The notes under the pieces were generated by a model that was not told the DNA's origin, searched no databases, and saw nothing but the letters and a program-made list of their open reading frames with translations. Of a stretch of DNA of 64,000 bases, positions 21,222 through 30,237 are shown one piece after another. The stretch comes from Streptomyces violaceusniger (GTDB taxonomy: Bacteria; Actinomycetota; Actinomycetes; Streptomycetales; Streptomycetaceae), in the NCBI GenBank assembly GCA_005405945.1, contig BJHW01000001.1:6448001-6512000 (forward strand), given 5' to 3'. Position 1 is the first letter of the stretch. The number at the start of each line of letters is the position of its first letter. The translations under genes and the position numbers were made by a program.

Positions 21222-22705
21222 GTCTCCTCGTCGTCGGACTGAGTCACCGCAGCGCGCCCGTGAGCGTGCTGGAGCGCGCCGCCCTGGTGGGGGACGAGCA
21301 GGCGAAGCTGGTGCAGGACACCCTCGTCGCCGAGCCCGCCACCGAGGCCGCGGTGCTGGCCACCTGCAACCGCATCGAGCTCTACGCCGACGTGGACAAG
21401 TTCCACGCCGGGGTCGCCGAGCTGTCCACGCTGCTCGCCCAGCACACCGGCGTCGGACTGGACGAGCTCACCCCGTACCTCTACGTCCACTACGAGGACC
21501 GGGCCGTCCACCACCTGTTCTCGGTGGCCTGCGGGCTGGACTCGATGGTCGTGGGCGAGGGCCAGATCCTCGGCCAGATCAAGGACGCGCTGGCGCTCGG
21601 GCAGGAGCTGCACACCGCCGGGCGGCTGCTGAATGATCTCTTCCAGCAGGCGCTGCGGGTCGGCAAGCGGGCCCACAGCGAGACCGGGATCGACCGGGCG
21701 GGCCAGTCGCTGGTCACCTTCGGCCTGGAGCAGCTGGCCCAGGGCGCGCCGGTGGCGGAGTGGGCCCGGGGCAAGCGCGCCCTGGTGATCGGCGCCGGTT
21801 CGATGTCCTCGCTGGCCGCTGCGACGCTCGCGCGCGCCGGTGTATCAGAACTGGTGATCGCCAACAGGACGTTGGAGCGGGCGCTGCGCCTGGCCGAGTC
21901 CCTGGCCCAGCAGCACGCCGCCACCCCGGTCGCGATCGCCCCTGCCGATGAGGGCACCTCCACCGGTGCGGAAACGTTGCGTGAGGGCCTGGTGGCCCGC
22001 GCCGTGCCGCGGGACCGGGTCTCCGCCGAGCTGCCGCACGCCGACATCGTCGTGTCCTGTACGGGCGCGACCGGGCTGGTCCTGACCGCCGCCGAGCTGC
22101 GCACCGCGCTCGCCCAGCGCGCCGCCTGCCCGCCCGGGGCGCACCCCGCGGGGACGGACGTCTCGCTGCTCGACCTGGCGATGCCGCGCGACATAGACGC
22201 GGCGGCGCACCGGATCGAGGGGCTGCACCTGGTCGACATCGAGTCCCTCGCCGAGGCTGCCGCCGAACCGTCCGGCGCGCCGGGCTCGTCCGCCGGGGCG
22301 ATGGCCGCCGACGTGGACAAGGTGCGGGCCATCGTCTCCGAGGAGGTGGCCGCCTTCGGGGCGGCCCAGCGCGCCGCGCACATCACCCCGACGGTGGTCG
22401 CGCTGCGTACCATGGCGGCGGACGTCGTCGCCAGTGAGATCGCCCGCCTCGACGGGCGACTTCCCGATCTGGACGACAAGCAGCGGGCCGAGATCACGCA
22501 GACCGTGCGCCGGGTCGTCGACAAGCTGCTGCACGCGCCCACCGTGCGGGTCAAGCAGCTCGCGAGCACTCCGGGAGGCGCCGGTTACGCGGACGCGCTG
22601 CGGGAGCTCTTCGACCTCGATCCACAGGCGGTCGCCGCCGTCAGCCGCGCCGACGGCTCGGCCCGCACCGCAGAAACGAACGACCCGAAGGGAGGCCGGG
22701 CATGA
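21218..22705 (+). CDS. hemA: Glutamyl-tRNA reductase
   Basis: This NADPH enzyme reduces glutamyl-tRNA to glutamate-1-semialdehyde, the first committed step of C5 tetrapyrrole synthesis. The sequence starts MSLLVVGLSHRSAPVSVLER, with catalytic Cys in AVLATCNRIELYADV, the GLDSMVVGEGQILGQIKDA signature, the Rossmann block ALVIGAGSMSSLAAATLARA and a C-terminal dimerisation helix. At 495 aa it is normal for actinobacteria. The start overlaps the corrected rex stop and the stop overlaps the hemC start (ATGA at 22702). The product feeds HemL, encoded at 52.3 kb. Confidence 0.96.
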   Translation: MSLLVVGLSHRSAPVSVLERAALVGDEQAKLVQDTLVAEPATEAAVLATCNRIELYADVDKFHAGVAELSTLLAQHTGVGLDELTPYLYVHYEDRAVHHLFSVACGLDSMVVGEGQILGQIKDALALGQELHTAGRLLNDLFQQALRVGKRAHSETGIDRAGQSLVTFGLEQLAQGAPVAEWARGKRALVIGAGSMSSLAAATLARAGVSELVIANRTLERALRLAESLAQQHAATPVAIAPADEGTSTGAETLREGLVARAVPRDRVSAELPHADIVVSCTGATGLVLTAAELRTALAQRAACPPGAHPAGTDVSLLDLAMPRDIDAAAHRIEGLHLVDIESLAEAAAEPSGAPGSSAGAMAADVDKVRAIVSEEVAAFGAAQRAAHITPTVVALRTMAADVVASEIARLDGRLPDLDDKQRAEITQTVRRVVDKLLHAPTVRVKQLASTPGGAGYADALRELFDLDPQAVAAVSRADGSARTAETNDPKGGRA

Positions 22706-23690
22706 ACGCCACCCCCTCACCCGCCGCCTCCGGCGGCGCTCCGCCGCTGCGTCTGGGCACCCGCCGCAGCGCGCTCGCCATGGCCCAGTCCGGGCTGGTC
22801 GCGGACCTGGTCCGCGAGGTCACCGGGCGCCCCGTCGAGCTGGTCGAGATCACCACGTACGGCGACACCTCGCGAGAGCACCTCGCACAGATCGGCGGCG
22901 CCGGCGTCTTCGTCTCGGCGCTGCGCGAGGCGCTGCTCAGGGGCGAGATCGACCTGGCCGTGCACTCGCTGAAGGACCTTCCCACCGCGGCGCCGGAGGG
23001 GCTGACGCTGGCCGCGGTCCCGCGCCGGGAGGATCCGCGCGACGCGCTGATCGCCCGGGACGGACTCACCTTCGCCCAGCTTCCGCCGGGGCCCGGATAG
23101 GCACCGGATCCCCGCGCCGCGCGGCCCAGCTGAACGCGTGGGCTCGCTCCTTCGGCCTCGACATCGAGACCGTGCCGATACGCGGCAATGTCGACACTCG
23201 CATCGGCTACGTCCGCTCGGGACGGCTGGACGCCGTGGTGCTCGCCGCCGCCGGTCTGATCCGGCTGGGGCGGATCGGCGAGGCGACCGAGCTGCTCGAT
23301 GCCGACCATGTTTTGCCCGCCCCCGGCCAGGGGGCCCTGGCAGTGGAGTGTGCCGCGTCCAGCGTGGCGCTCGCTGCCCGGCTCGCCGAGATCGACGACC
23401 CGTCCACACGGGTCGCCGTGACCGCCGAGCGATCCCTGCTCGCCGCCCTGGAGGCCGGCTGCAGCGCACCCGTGGGGGCGTTGGCCGACCTGTTGGGCGA
23501 CGGTCAGGCTGTCACCGAAATGCGCCTGCGCGGCGTCGTCGGCACGCTCGACGGCACGACGCTGGTGCAGCTGTCCACCACCGGTCCCGTACCCGCGTCG
23601 CCCAGTGTGGCCGCGGACCTCGGTCGCGTACTCGCTGCCGAGCTGCTCGCCAAGGGTGCGGCCGGTCTTATGGGGGAGCGAGCACTTTGA
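22702..23690 (+). CDS. hemC: Porphobilinogen deaminase (one-base frameshift)
   Basis: HemC joins four porphobilinogens into hydroxymethylbilane using a dipyrromethane cofactor bound to Cys. The start LRLGTRRSALAMAQSGLVAD and IDLAVHSLKDLPT are typical. The given frame stops at 23100 after LTFAQLPPG, but ARIGTGSPRRAAQLNAWARS, RGNVDTRIGYV and the cofactor-Cys region EAGCSAPVGALA continue in another frame to 23690. One missing C near 23088-23094 explains it. The corrected length of 329 aa is normal. The gene is essential for haem, so a true null is unlikely. Confidence 0.9.
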
Positions 23691-25351
23691 ACCCCACCGC
23701 CCCGAATCACCCCGGCTGCGGACACGTCACCTTCCTCGGTGCGGGCCCCGGAGATCCGGGCCTGCTGACCTTGCGCGCCGTGGAGGCACTCGCCTCCGCG
23801 GACGTGTTGATCGCCGACCCTCAAGTGCTCGACGTGGTGCGCAAGCACGTCAGGCCGGGCGTGGCCGCGGAGGCTCAGGGCACGCCGCGGCAGGCGGACG
23901 CTGATGGGTCGTCAGGCACCGCCACCGTCCCGGTACTCAGGGACAGCGCCAATCTTGTCATGACGGCCGCGCGCGGCGGCAAGCGGGTCGTGCGCGCGGT
24001 CGCGGGCGACCCCGGCCTCGACGGATACGCCGCCGACGAGATGCTCGCCTGCGCAGCCGAGGGCATCGTCTTCGAGGTGGTGCCCGGTGTGGCCGCCGCG
24101 GTGGGCGTGCCCGCCTACGCGGGGGTGCCGCTGCGGGACGCCCACAGCGCCGATGTGCGCTTCGTGGACGCCCTGAGCGCCGACGAGCGCTGCTGGAGCG
24201 AGATCGGCTCGTCCGACGCGACCGCCGTGGTCTCCGCGACCCTCGAGACGGTGGCCGCCGCCGCGGGTGAGCTGGTGGCCGCGGGCCGCAAGCCGGACAC
24301 CCCGCTCACCGTCACCGTCGCCGGCACCACCACCCGCCAGCGGACCTGGACCGCGACGCTGGGGACCATCGCCCAGGTGCTGAAGGCGGCCAAGGTGCTG
24401 CCGTCGCCGCAGGGCGCGCAGCCGGTGATAGCCGTGGTCGGCGAGCAGAGCGCGGCCGGCCGGCGCGATCAGCTGTCATGGTTCGAATCCAAGCCGCTGT
24501 TCGGCTGGAAGGTCCTGGTGCCGCGCACCAAGGAGCAGGCCGTCTCGCTCTCCGATCAGCTGCGCGGCTACGGCGCGGTGCCCAGTGAGGTGCCGACCAT
24601 CGCCGTGGAGCCGCCGCGCACCCCGCAGCAGATGGAGCGCGCGGTCAAGGGCCTGGTCACCGGCCGCTATGAGTGGATCGCCTTCACCTCGGTCAACGCG
24701 GTCAAGGCGGTGCGCGAGAAGTTCGAGGAGTACGGGCTCGACGCCCGCGCGTTCGCCGGGATCAAGGTCGCGGCGGTGGGCGAGCAGACCGCGAAGTCGC
24801 TGGTCGACTTCGGGGTGAAGCCGGATCTGGTGCCCAGCGGTGAGCAGTCCGCGGCCGGGCTGCTGGAGGACTGGCCGCCGTACGACCCGGTCTTCGACCC
24901 GATCGACCGGGTGTTCCTGCCGCGTGCCGACATCGCCACCGAGACCCTGGTCGCCGGGCTGATCGAGCTGGGCTGGGAGGTCGACGACGTGACCGCGTAC
25001 CGCACCGTGCGCGCCTCGCCGCCGCCGGCCGAGACCCGTGAGGCCATCAAGGGCGGCGGGTTCGACGCGGTGCTCTTCACCTCGTCGTCCACCGTGCGGA
25101 ACCTCGTCGGCATCGCGGGCAAGCCGCACAATGTCACTGTCATCGCCTGTATCGGCCCGGCCACCGCGAAGACCGCGGAGGAGCACGGGCTGCGGGTGGA
25201 TGTGCTGTCGCCCGAGCCCTCGGTGCTCAAGCTGGCCGAGGCGCTCGCGGACTTCGGGGCGGCGCGGCGGCAGGCCGCGATCGAGGCCGGGGAGCCGGTC
25301 ACCCGCCCGAGCGAGCGACGGCCAGGTTCGCGAAGGAGGGCACGCTCTTGA
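23687..25351 (+). CDS. hemD: Bifunctional SUMT-like / uroporphyrinogen-III synthase
   Basis: TTG 23687 overlaps the hemC stop (TTGA) after a GGGGGAG site. Residues 10-250 resemble uroporphyrinogen-III C-methyltransferase (VTFLGAGPGDPGLLTLRAVE, FEVVPGVAAAVGVPAYAGVP). However, the usual GGDPxxFGRGGEE is AGDPGLDGYAADEM and the YDRLV strand is ADPQVL, so methyltransfer may be lost or changed. Residues 265-535 are uroporphyrinogen-III synthase (WKVLVPRTKEQAVSLSDQLR, WIAFTSVNAVKAV, DAVLFTSSSTVRNLV), which cyclises hydroxymethylbilane. The length is 554 aa. The order hemC-hemD-hemB supports the synthase role. Confidence 0.9.
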   Translation: MNPTAPNHPGCGHVTFLGAGPGDPGLLTLRAVEALASADVLIADPQVLDVVRKHVRPGVAAEAQGTPRQADADGSSGTATVPVLRDSANLVMTAARGGKRVVRAVAGDPGLDGYAADEMLACAAEGIVFEVVPGVAAAVGVPAYAGVPLRDAHSADVRFVDALSADERCWSEIGSSDATAVVSATLETVAAAAGELVAAGRKPDTPLTVTVAGTTTRQRTWTATLGTIAQVLKAAKVLPSPQGAQPVIAVVGEQSAAGRRDQLSWFESKPLFGWKVLVPRTKEQAVSLSDQLRGYGAVPSEVPTIAVEPPRTPQQMERAVKGLVTGRYEWIAFTSVNAVKAVREKFEEYGLDARAFAGIKVAAVGEQTAKSLVDFGVKPDLVPSGEQSAAGLLEDWPPYDPVFDPIDRVFLPRADIATETLVAGLIELGWEVDDVTAYRTVRASPPPAETREAIKGGGFDAVLFTSSSTVRNLVGIAGKPHNVTVIACIGPATAKTAEEHGLRVDVLSPEPSVLKLAEALADFGAARRQAAIEAGEPVTRPSERRPGSRRRARS

Positions 25352-26352
25352 GCACCACGTACGGCAGCTTCCCCGGTACCCGGCCGCGCCGGCTGCGCAC
25401 CACGCCCGCGATGCGGCGCATGGTCGCGGAGACCCGGCTGCACCCGGCCGAGCTGATCCTGCCCGCGTTCGTCCGCGAGGGCGTGAGTGAGCCGGTGCCG
25501 CTCCAGTCGATGCCGGGCGTGGTCCAGCACACCCGGGACACGCTGCGGAAGGCGGCGGCCGAGGCGGTCGCGGCGGGCATCGGCGGGATCATGCTGTTCG
25601 GCGTGCCGGAGGAGTCCAAGAAGGACGCGGTCGGCACCCCCGGCACCGACCCCGACGGGATTCTCCAGGTCGCCATCCGCGATGTGCGCGCCGAGGTCGG
25701 CGACGACCTCGTGATCATGTCCGACCTCTGTCTGGACGAGCACACCGACCACGGCCACTGCGGCGTCCTGGACGCCGAGGGCCGGATCGACAACGACGCC
25801 ACGCTGGAGCGGTACGCGGAGATGGCCCGCGTCCAGGCCGACGCGGGCGTCCACACGGTGGGCCCCAGCGGGATGATGGACGGGCAGGTCCGGGTGATCC
25901 GCGAGGCCCTGGACGGCGCCGGGCACCAGGACGTGTCGATCCTCGCCTACACCGTGAAGTACGCCTCCGCCTTCTACGGTCCGTTCCGCGAGGCGGTCGG
26001 CTCGTCGCTGAAGGGCGACCGCAAGACCTACCAGCAGGACTCGGCCAACGCCCGCGAGTCGCTGCGCGAGCTGGAGCTGGACCTGGCCGAGGGCGCGGAC
26101 ATGGTCATGGTCAAGCCGGCCCTGCCGTACCTGGACATCGTGCGCCAGATCGCCGACGCCGTGGACGTGCCGGTGGCCGCGTACCAGATCTCCGGTGAGT
26201 ACGCGATGGTCGAGGCGGCCGCGGCCAACGGCTGGATCGACCGCGACCGCGCCATCATGGAGACGCTGACCTCGGTGCGGCGCGCGGGCGCGGGGATGAT
26301 CCTCACGTACTGGGCGACGGAGGTCGCGCAGCGGCTGAACCGCGGCGAGTAG
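25348..26352 (+). CDS. hemB: Delta-aminolevulinic acid dehydratase (porphobilinogen synthase)
   Basis: TTG 25348 overlaps the hemD stop (TTGA) behind AAGGAGGG. The 334-aa product condenses two 5-aminolevulinate molecules into porphobilinogen. Motifs are PAFVREG, the metal/allosteric region DLCLDEHTDHGHCGVLDAEG, catalytic Lys in ILAYTVKYASAFYGPFREA and the second active-site Lys in DMVMVKPALPYLD. It closes the rex-hemACDB operon, whose every junction is a 4-nt start/stop overlap. No hairpin terminator is evident before the convergent CocE-type gene 10 bp away. Confidence 0.95.
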   Translation: MSTTYGSFPGTRPRRLRTTPAMRRMVAETRLHPAELILPAFVREGVSEPVPLQSMPGVVQHTRDTLRKAAAEAVAAGIGGIMLFGVPEESKKDAVGTPGTDPDGILQVAIRDVRAEVGDDLVIMSDLCLDEHTDHGHCGVLDAEGRIDNDATLERYAEMARVQADAGVHTVGPSGMMDGQVRVIREALDGAGHQDVSILAYTVKYASAFYGPFREAVGSSLKGDRKTYQQDSANARESLRELELDLAEGADMVMVKPALPYLDIVRQIADAVDVPVAAYQISGEYAMVEAAAANGWIDRDRAIMETLTSVRRAGAGMILTYWATEVAQRLNRGE

Positions 26353-26362
26353 TTCTTTTCTG

Positions 26363-28624
26363 TCAACTGATGATCGGCAACTGCACGTAGCCGAGGCGGG
26401 ACGGCCCCGTGTGCACCCTATTGACGGCCCCGTCGTGGTAGGCGGGGTCGTAGGCGTGGTGCATGCCGTGCGCGACGCCGTCGTACGGCTGCACGTCGAC
26501 GCGGATGCGCTGGCCTTTCCTGAGCAGCCCGGTGCTGGGGACCAACTCGATCTCGACCTCGACCTCCTCGTCCGGGACGAGCTCTGCGTAGTCGGCTTTG
26601 CGATGGGTGTGTTTGACGGTGTAGTCCGTGCTGCGTTCTTCGTCGATTTTCCGGTGTGAGGCTTTCAGCCAGCCCTTCATGAGTGGAATGGGACGATCGC
26701 CGAAGCCGCTCGTGGCGAATCCGGTGAAGTCGACTTCGTGGCCGGCCTCGTCGATGACCCGTATCGACACGTAGATGTCCATGTCGTGGCTGGTGGACGA
26801 GACCGTCAAGCCGACTTTGCCGTATCCGGCGAGGATCGCGTCGGCCGTCAGCGGCGCGCTGAGGAACGAGATGCCGGTTGCGCGCGGATCGGACCGGGCC
26901 GATGCCGCATCGACGCGCAGGGCCGCGCCACGGGCAGGGGGAACCAACGCGATCTCAGCCGAGTATGCCTGCTGCGCCGGGACGGTCGGCCCGCTCGCCT
27001 CCAGCCGGAGGAACTGTCGCTCTCCTGCCAACTGGACTGTCTGTGTGCGAGAGGCGTCGAGGTACCAGCGGCGGTACTCGGTGCGGGCGACGGGCCACTC
27101 GTTCTCGTGCAGGATGAGCGCGGCACCGTTGCCGGACCGGATCTCCAGGCGCACGGGCGGGGCCGCCATGATGCCGTTGTCGATCCCCTTGAGCCAGTGG
27201 TCGAAGAACGCTTTGTGTGCGGTGACGGTCTCCTCGGCGTAGGACTTCTGGAACCAGTCGTCCCAGAGGTCGAGCTTCTTGTTCGCGGTCGGCGTGGCCA
27301 GATAGGCGTTGCTGCCACCGAGTTGGTGGAAGTGGGCGGAGTGCGTGGTGGCGGCGACGGCCCAGAGGGGGACGGTGACGTCGGTCAGGTCGGGGCTCAT
27401 GAAGACATCGGCCCGTGGCCCGAAGACGGCGTCCGGGTCGCTGTCGCGGAACGGGCTGTCCTTCAGGGTTCGGATGAAGTCCGCGATGTCGGGTGTTCCC
27501 ACGACCGCGGGGTCGATCCCGTTCGCTTTCCAGACGGGCCAGAACTGCTCGTTGAAGATTCCGCCGTTGTAGGCGACCTCCTCGTAGAGGTCCACGTCCG
27601 TGCCGATGGCGATCATCGCCTTGAGGTGCTTGGGCTTGAGACCGGCGGCCTGGTGCTGGCTCATGGCGAGGTACGACATGCCCCAGGTGCCGACGTTGCC
27701 GTTCGACCATGGTTGAACGCCGGCCCACTCAATGCAGTCGCGAAGAGCCTCGGCTCCGGCGATCCCCCAGGGGGCGAGCTGGCCGGGGTTGTTGCCGGCG
27801 CCGGGCATGTCGGTTCGTACGACGGCGTATCCGTCGGGAACCCAGGAGGCGGTGTTGACGGTTTCGTGGTTTTCGAAGGGCTGTCCGCCGGGATTGCCGC
27901 AGAAGTAGTCGTCCTCCATGAGTTCGTGCTCTTCGAGGTCGGTGGCGGTCGCGATGGAGTGGTGGTTGAACGCCTTGCCGTAGGGCCCCGAGCTGATGAC
28001 GACCGGGTAGGTGCCGGGCTGGGCGGGCCGGAAGACGTCCGCGAGGACGTGTTCGCCGTTTTGCAGCGGGATCTTGACGTCGCGGAACCGCAGGATGCCC
28101 ATCGCGTTGCGGCGCACTTCATTGCGGGCGTTCGCCGGTGTGCACAGAGTCCGCGGACCGGTGTCCTCGAAGACTCCGGCTTCGTTCAGCTCCCGCAGGA
28201 TCTCGGTGACGACCGGGTCGTCGGTGAACGCCTGGAGCTTGTCGGCGACAGCGGTCCCTGCGAAGTCGGCGTCGTGCCGGAAATCGATGTGCCGGCGGCC
28301 GATGATGTCGTGGACCCGTGGGTCGATCTGTGTCCCGTGGTCCCGGATGTTCTTCCGGCCGAGGGTGAACACGAATCGGGCGATGTTCGTCAGCCCGGGG
28401 TCGCGCAGCTTGGCGACATCACCGTCCACACGGGCGACGATCTGCGCCAGATTCACCCGGGGGCGGGCGGAGACGTTGCCGATGGGTGTCGCCCCGACGA
28501 GGAAGGCGACCCGTTCTCCCTCCTCGTACAGGAATTCACCCTGGGCGCCCGTGAGTCCCTGGTGAGTGGGGGTTTCGTACCTGAGACCGGTGATCGGGCC
28601 GGCCAGGAGACCTGTCTGCGTCAT
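26363..28624 (-). CDS. CocE/NonD-type alpha/beta hydrolase with an extra N-terminal domain
   Basis: Residues about 190-753 resemble the CocE/X-Pro dipeptidyl-peptidase (S15) family. They show MPGAGNNPGQLAPWGIAGAE, the nucleophile elbow GTWGMSYLAMSQHQAAG and a C-terminal jelly-roll (DMDIYVSIRVIDEAGHEVDF). Such enzymes cut esters or amides in the cytoplasm. Residues 12-60 (GLRYETPTHQGLTGAQGEFL, YEEGERVAFLVGATPIGN) match a motif more often seen in secreted or surface proteins, followed by about 110 unassigned residues. There is no signal peptide. It is divergent from a TetR gene across a 75-bp gap with a palindrome. The real substrate is unknown. Confidence 0.8.
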   Translation of the reverse strand: MTQTGLLAGPITGLRYETPTHQGLTGAQGEFLYEEGERVAFLVGATPIGNVSARPRVNLAQIVARVDGDVAKLRDPGLTNIARFVFTLGRKNIRDHGTQIDPRVHDIIGRRHIDFRHDADFAGTAVADKLQAFTDDPVVTEILRELNEAGVFEDTGPRTLCTPANARNEVRRNAMGILRFRDVKIPLQNGEHVLADVFRPAQPGTYPVVISSGPYGKAFNHHSIATATDLEEHELMEDDYFCGNPGGQPFENHETVNTASWVPDGYAVVRTDMPGAGNNPGQLAPWGIAGAEALRDCIEWAGVQPWSNGNVGTWGMSYLAMSQHQAAGLKPKHLKAMIAIGTDVDLYEEVAYNGGIFNEQFWPVWKANGIDPAVVGTPDIADFIRTLKDSPFRDSDPDAVFGPRADVFMSPDLTDVTVPLWAVAATTHSAHFHQLGGSNAYLATPTANKKLDLWDDWFQKSYAEETVTAHKAFFDHWLKGIDNGIMAAPPVRLEIRSGNGAALILHENEWPVARTEYRRWYLDASRTQTVQLAGERQFLRLEASGPTVPAQQAYSAEIALVPPARGAALRVDAASARSDPRATGISFLSAPLTADAILAGYGKVGLTVSSTSHDMDIYVSIRVIDEAGHEVDFTGFATSGFGDRPIPLMKGWLKASHRKIDEERSTDYTVKHTHRKADYAELVPDEEVEVEIELVPSTGLLRKGQRIRVDVQPYDGVAHGMHHAYDPAYHDGAVNRVHTGPSRLGYVQLPIIS

Positions 28625-28654
28625 GGGTCCTCCTCAGGAGTACTGGACGAACAT

Positions 28655-28674
28655 ATATCAACCGCTGTTGATAT
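28655..28674. promoter_or_regulatory. Palindromic operator between the CocE-type hydrolase and TetR genes
   Basis: atatcaac-cgct-gttgatat is a perfect inverted repeat in the 75-bp divergent spacer, in an A+T-rich setting expected for both promoters. It is the likely site of the adjacent TetR repressor. Confidence 0.8.
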
Positions 28675-28699
28675 TATTGGGTCACCGTACACTGCGTGC

Positions 28700-29332
28700 A
28701 TGGCTGAGCGACGTGAGACGCGGGAGCCGGCTGCGCGGCGCGGCCGAAGGCCCGGGCAGAACACGACCCGCCAGGCGGTGCTCAATGCCGCGCGTCGGCA
28801 GTTCGCGGCAGCCGGGTTCAAAGGTGCGACGATCCGTGCGATCGCCGCGGACGCCGGCGTCGACGCCGCACTCGTCATGCAGTTCTTCCGGTCGAAGGAC
28901 GAGCTCTTCGGAGCGGTGATGTCGATCTCGCCCGAGGCACTCTCCCGCATCGCGGGCGCGTTCAGCGGTCCTCTCGAATCGGTCGGCGAGCGGGCCGTCC
29001 GGGCGTATCTCGCCGTCTGGGAGGGCGATCAGCCCGATGCCGACGCGCTGCAGGCGATGCTGCGCGGAGCGGTCTCGAACGAACAGGCGAGCACACAACT
29101 CCGAGAGTTCATCGAATCGCGACTGTCCGAGGGCCTCCAGCACTTCGAGTCGGACCGCCATGATGCCGCGCTCCGCGCTGCTCTCGCGGCCTCCATGCTG
29201 GTCGGCATCACCGTCGGCCGGCAGATCCTGCGAGTCTCCGTGCTCGCCGAGGAGGATCGCGAGGCGATCGTCCGGCGCGTTGGTCCGGCTCTGCAGGCGG
29301 TACTCGTACCTCCGCAGTCGCCGTCGCGGTGA
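28700..29332 (+). CDS. TetR-family transcriptional regulator
   Basis: The ATG at 28700 gives MAERRETREPAARRGRRPGQ. The N-terminal helix-turn-helix (VLNAARRQFAAAGFKGATIR, AIAADAGVDAALVMQFFRSK) spans residues 25-75, and a ligand-binding helical domain follows (210 aa). It is divergent from the CocE-type hydrolase gene and most likely represses that gene and itself through the palindrome between them, relieved by a substrate-related ligand. This is inferred from layout. Confidence 0.85.
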   Translation: MAERRETREPAARRGRRPGQNTTRQAVLNAARRQFAAAGFKGATIRAIAADAGVDAALVMQFFRSKDELFGAVMSISPEALSRIAGAFSGPLESVGERAVRAYLAVWEGDQPDADALQAMLRGAVSNEQASTQLREFIESRLSEGLQHFESDRHDAALRAALAASMLVGITVGRQILRVSVLAEEDREAIVRRVGPALQAVLVPPQSPSR

Positions 29333-29527
29333 AACTCACGCGTCCACGCGCTACGACGGACACGGCTACGTCTACCTCGGCACCGTCACCGTCGCAGCTC
29401 TCGTCATCTTTGGCGTGGGCCCATGGCCAGGGCCGAGCCCCGCGAGCTGTAACCCCCGTACTGTCGCCTGCCGTCGTGTCGTCGGGGTGACATGCTGGGG
29501 CTCGCGCAGGCGAAGGAGAGTGGGCTC

Positions 29528-30070
29528 ATGCGGTGGACCGTCCATGGTGAGCGGCAGATCTACAGCAATCCGTGGGTGAACCTGTGGCTCGTGGATGTCG
29601 AGCAGCCGGACGGTCATCGTTGGGAACACCATGTGGTGCGGATGCGGCATCTGGTCGTCGCCGTCGTGGTCGATGAGCACAAGCGGGTGCTGATGATGTG
29701 GCGGCACCGGTTCGTCACGGACACCTGGGGCTGGGAACTGCCCATGGGTCTCATCGAGCCCGACGAGACCCCCGAGCAGGCCGCCGCGCGCGAGGTCGAG
29801 GAGGAGACAGGCTGGCGGGTGGAGGCGGTGAAGCCTCTGGTGTACGCCCAGCCCGCCAACGGCATCACCGACTCGGAGCACCATGTCTTCCGCGCCGACG
29901 GCGCCACATATGTCGGTCCGCCGACCGAGCTGAACGAGTCGGATCGCATCGAGTGGATTCCGCTCACGGAGATCCGCGGGATGATCGACCGTCGCGAGAT
30001 CGTCAGCAGCGGCAGCCTGGTGGGCCTGTTGTACCTGCTCCTGGACGAGGCCACCAAGGCCGTCGGCTAG
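29528..30070 (+). CDS. Nudix hydrolase
   Basis: I chose ATG 29528 (MRWTVHGERQIYSNPWVNLW) after GAAGGAGA. An earlier in-frame start at 29492 lacks a site. The Nudix box is complete: GLIEPDETPEQAAAREVEEE then TGW fits GX5EX7REUXEEXGU. These Mg-dependent enzymes hydrolyse nucleoside diphosphates linked to another moiety, and this sequence resembles ADP-ribose pyrophosphatase-like members. It has 180 aa with no signal. The gene converges on decayed regulator fragments, whose stop overlaps its end by 4 bp. Confidence 0.88.
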   Translation: MRWTVHGERQIYSNPWVNLWLVDVEQPDGHRWEHHVVRMRHLVVAVVVDEHKRVLMMWRHRFVTDTWGWELPMGLIEPDETPEQAAAREVEEETGWRVEAVKPLVYAQPANGITDSEHHVFRADGATYVGPPTELNESDRIEWIPLTEIRGMIDRREIVSSGSLVGLLYLLLDEATKAVG

Positions 30071-30237
30071 CACACAGCGTCTCGCATCCGCTGCTCGAAA
30101 CTGATCACGGGTGTCTCGCGGGCGTACGGAGCCAGACGGCGATGGAATTCCTGGAGGTGCCCAGCGACCCGGGGTGAGTCGATGGCGGCCGTCGGATCGA
30201 GCGCGAGTGCGGCACTGCGGCAGGCGTCATCGAGTTG
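30067..30237 (-). pseudogene. C-terminal remnant of an HTH (XRE-type) regulator
   Basis: The last 56 codons read QLDDACRSAALALDPTAAID, SPRVAGHLQEFHRRLAPYAR and ETPVISFEQRMRDAVC. The LAPYAR...FEQRMR ending resembles the C-terminus of large Streptomyces HTH regulators. Upstream in the same frame the sequence becomes compositionally random and lacks the DNA-binding domain, so it looks truncated. The family guess is from memory. Confidence 0.45.

Noticed and set aside
22702..23690. hemC as a true pseudogene
   Set aside because: The downstream half is fully conserved in another frame, the break fits one missing base, and eight other genes in the window show the same kind of break.
26738..28699. 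Very long plus-strand frame leading into the TetR gene
   Set aside because: Up to 28699 it is the antisense of the CocE-type gene and happens to be in frame with tetR. The TetR protein has its own ATG at 28700.
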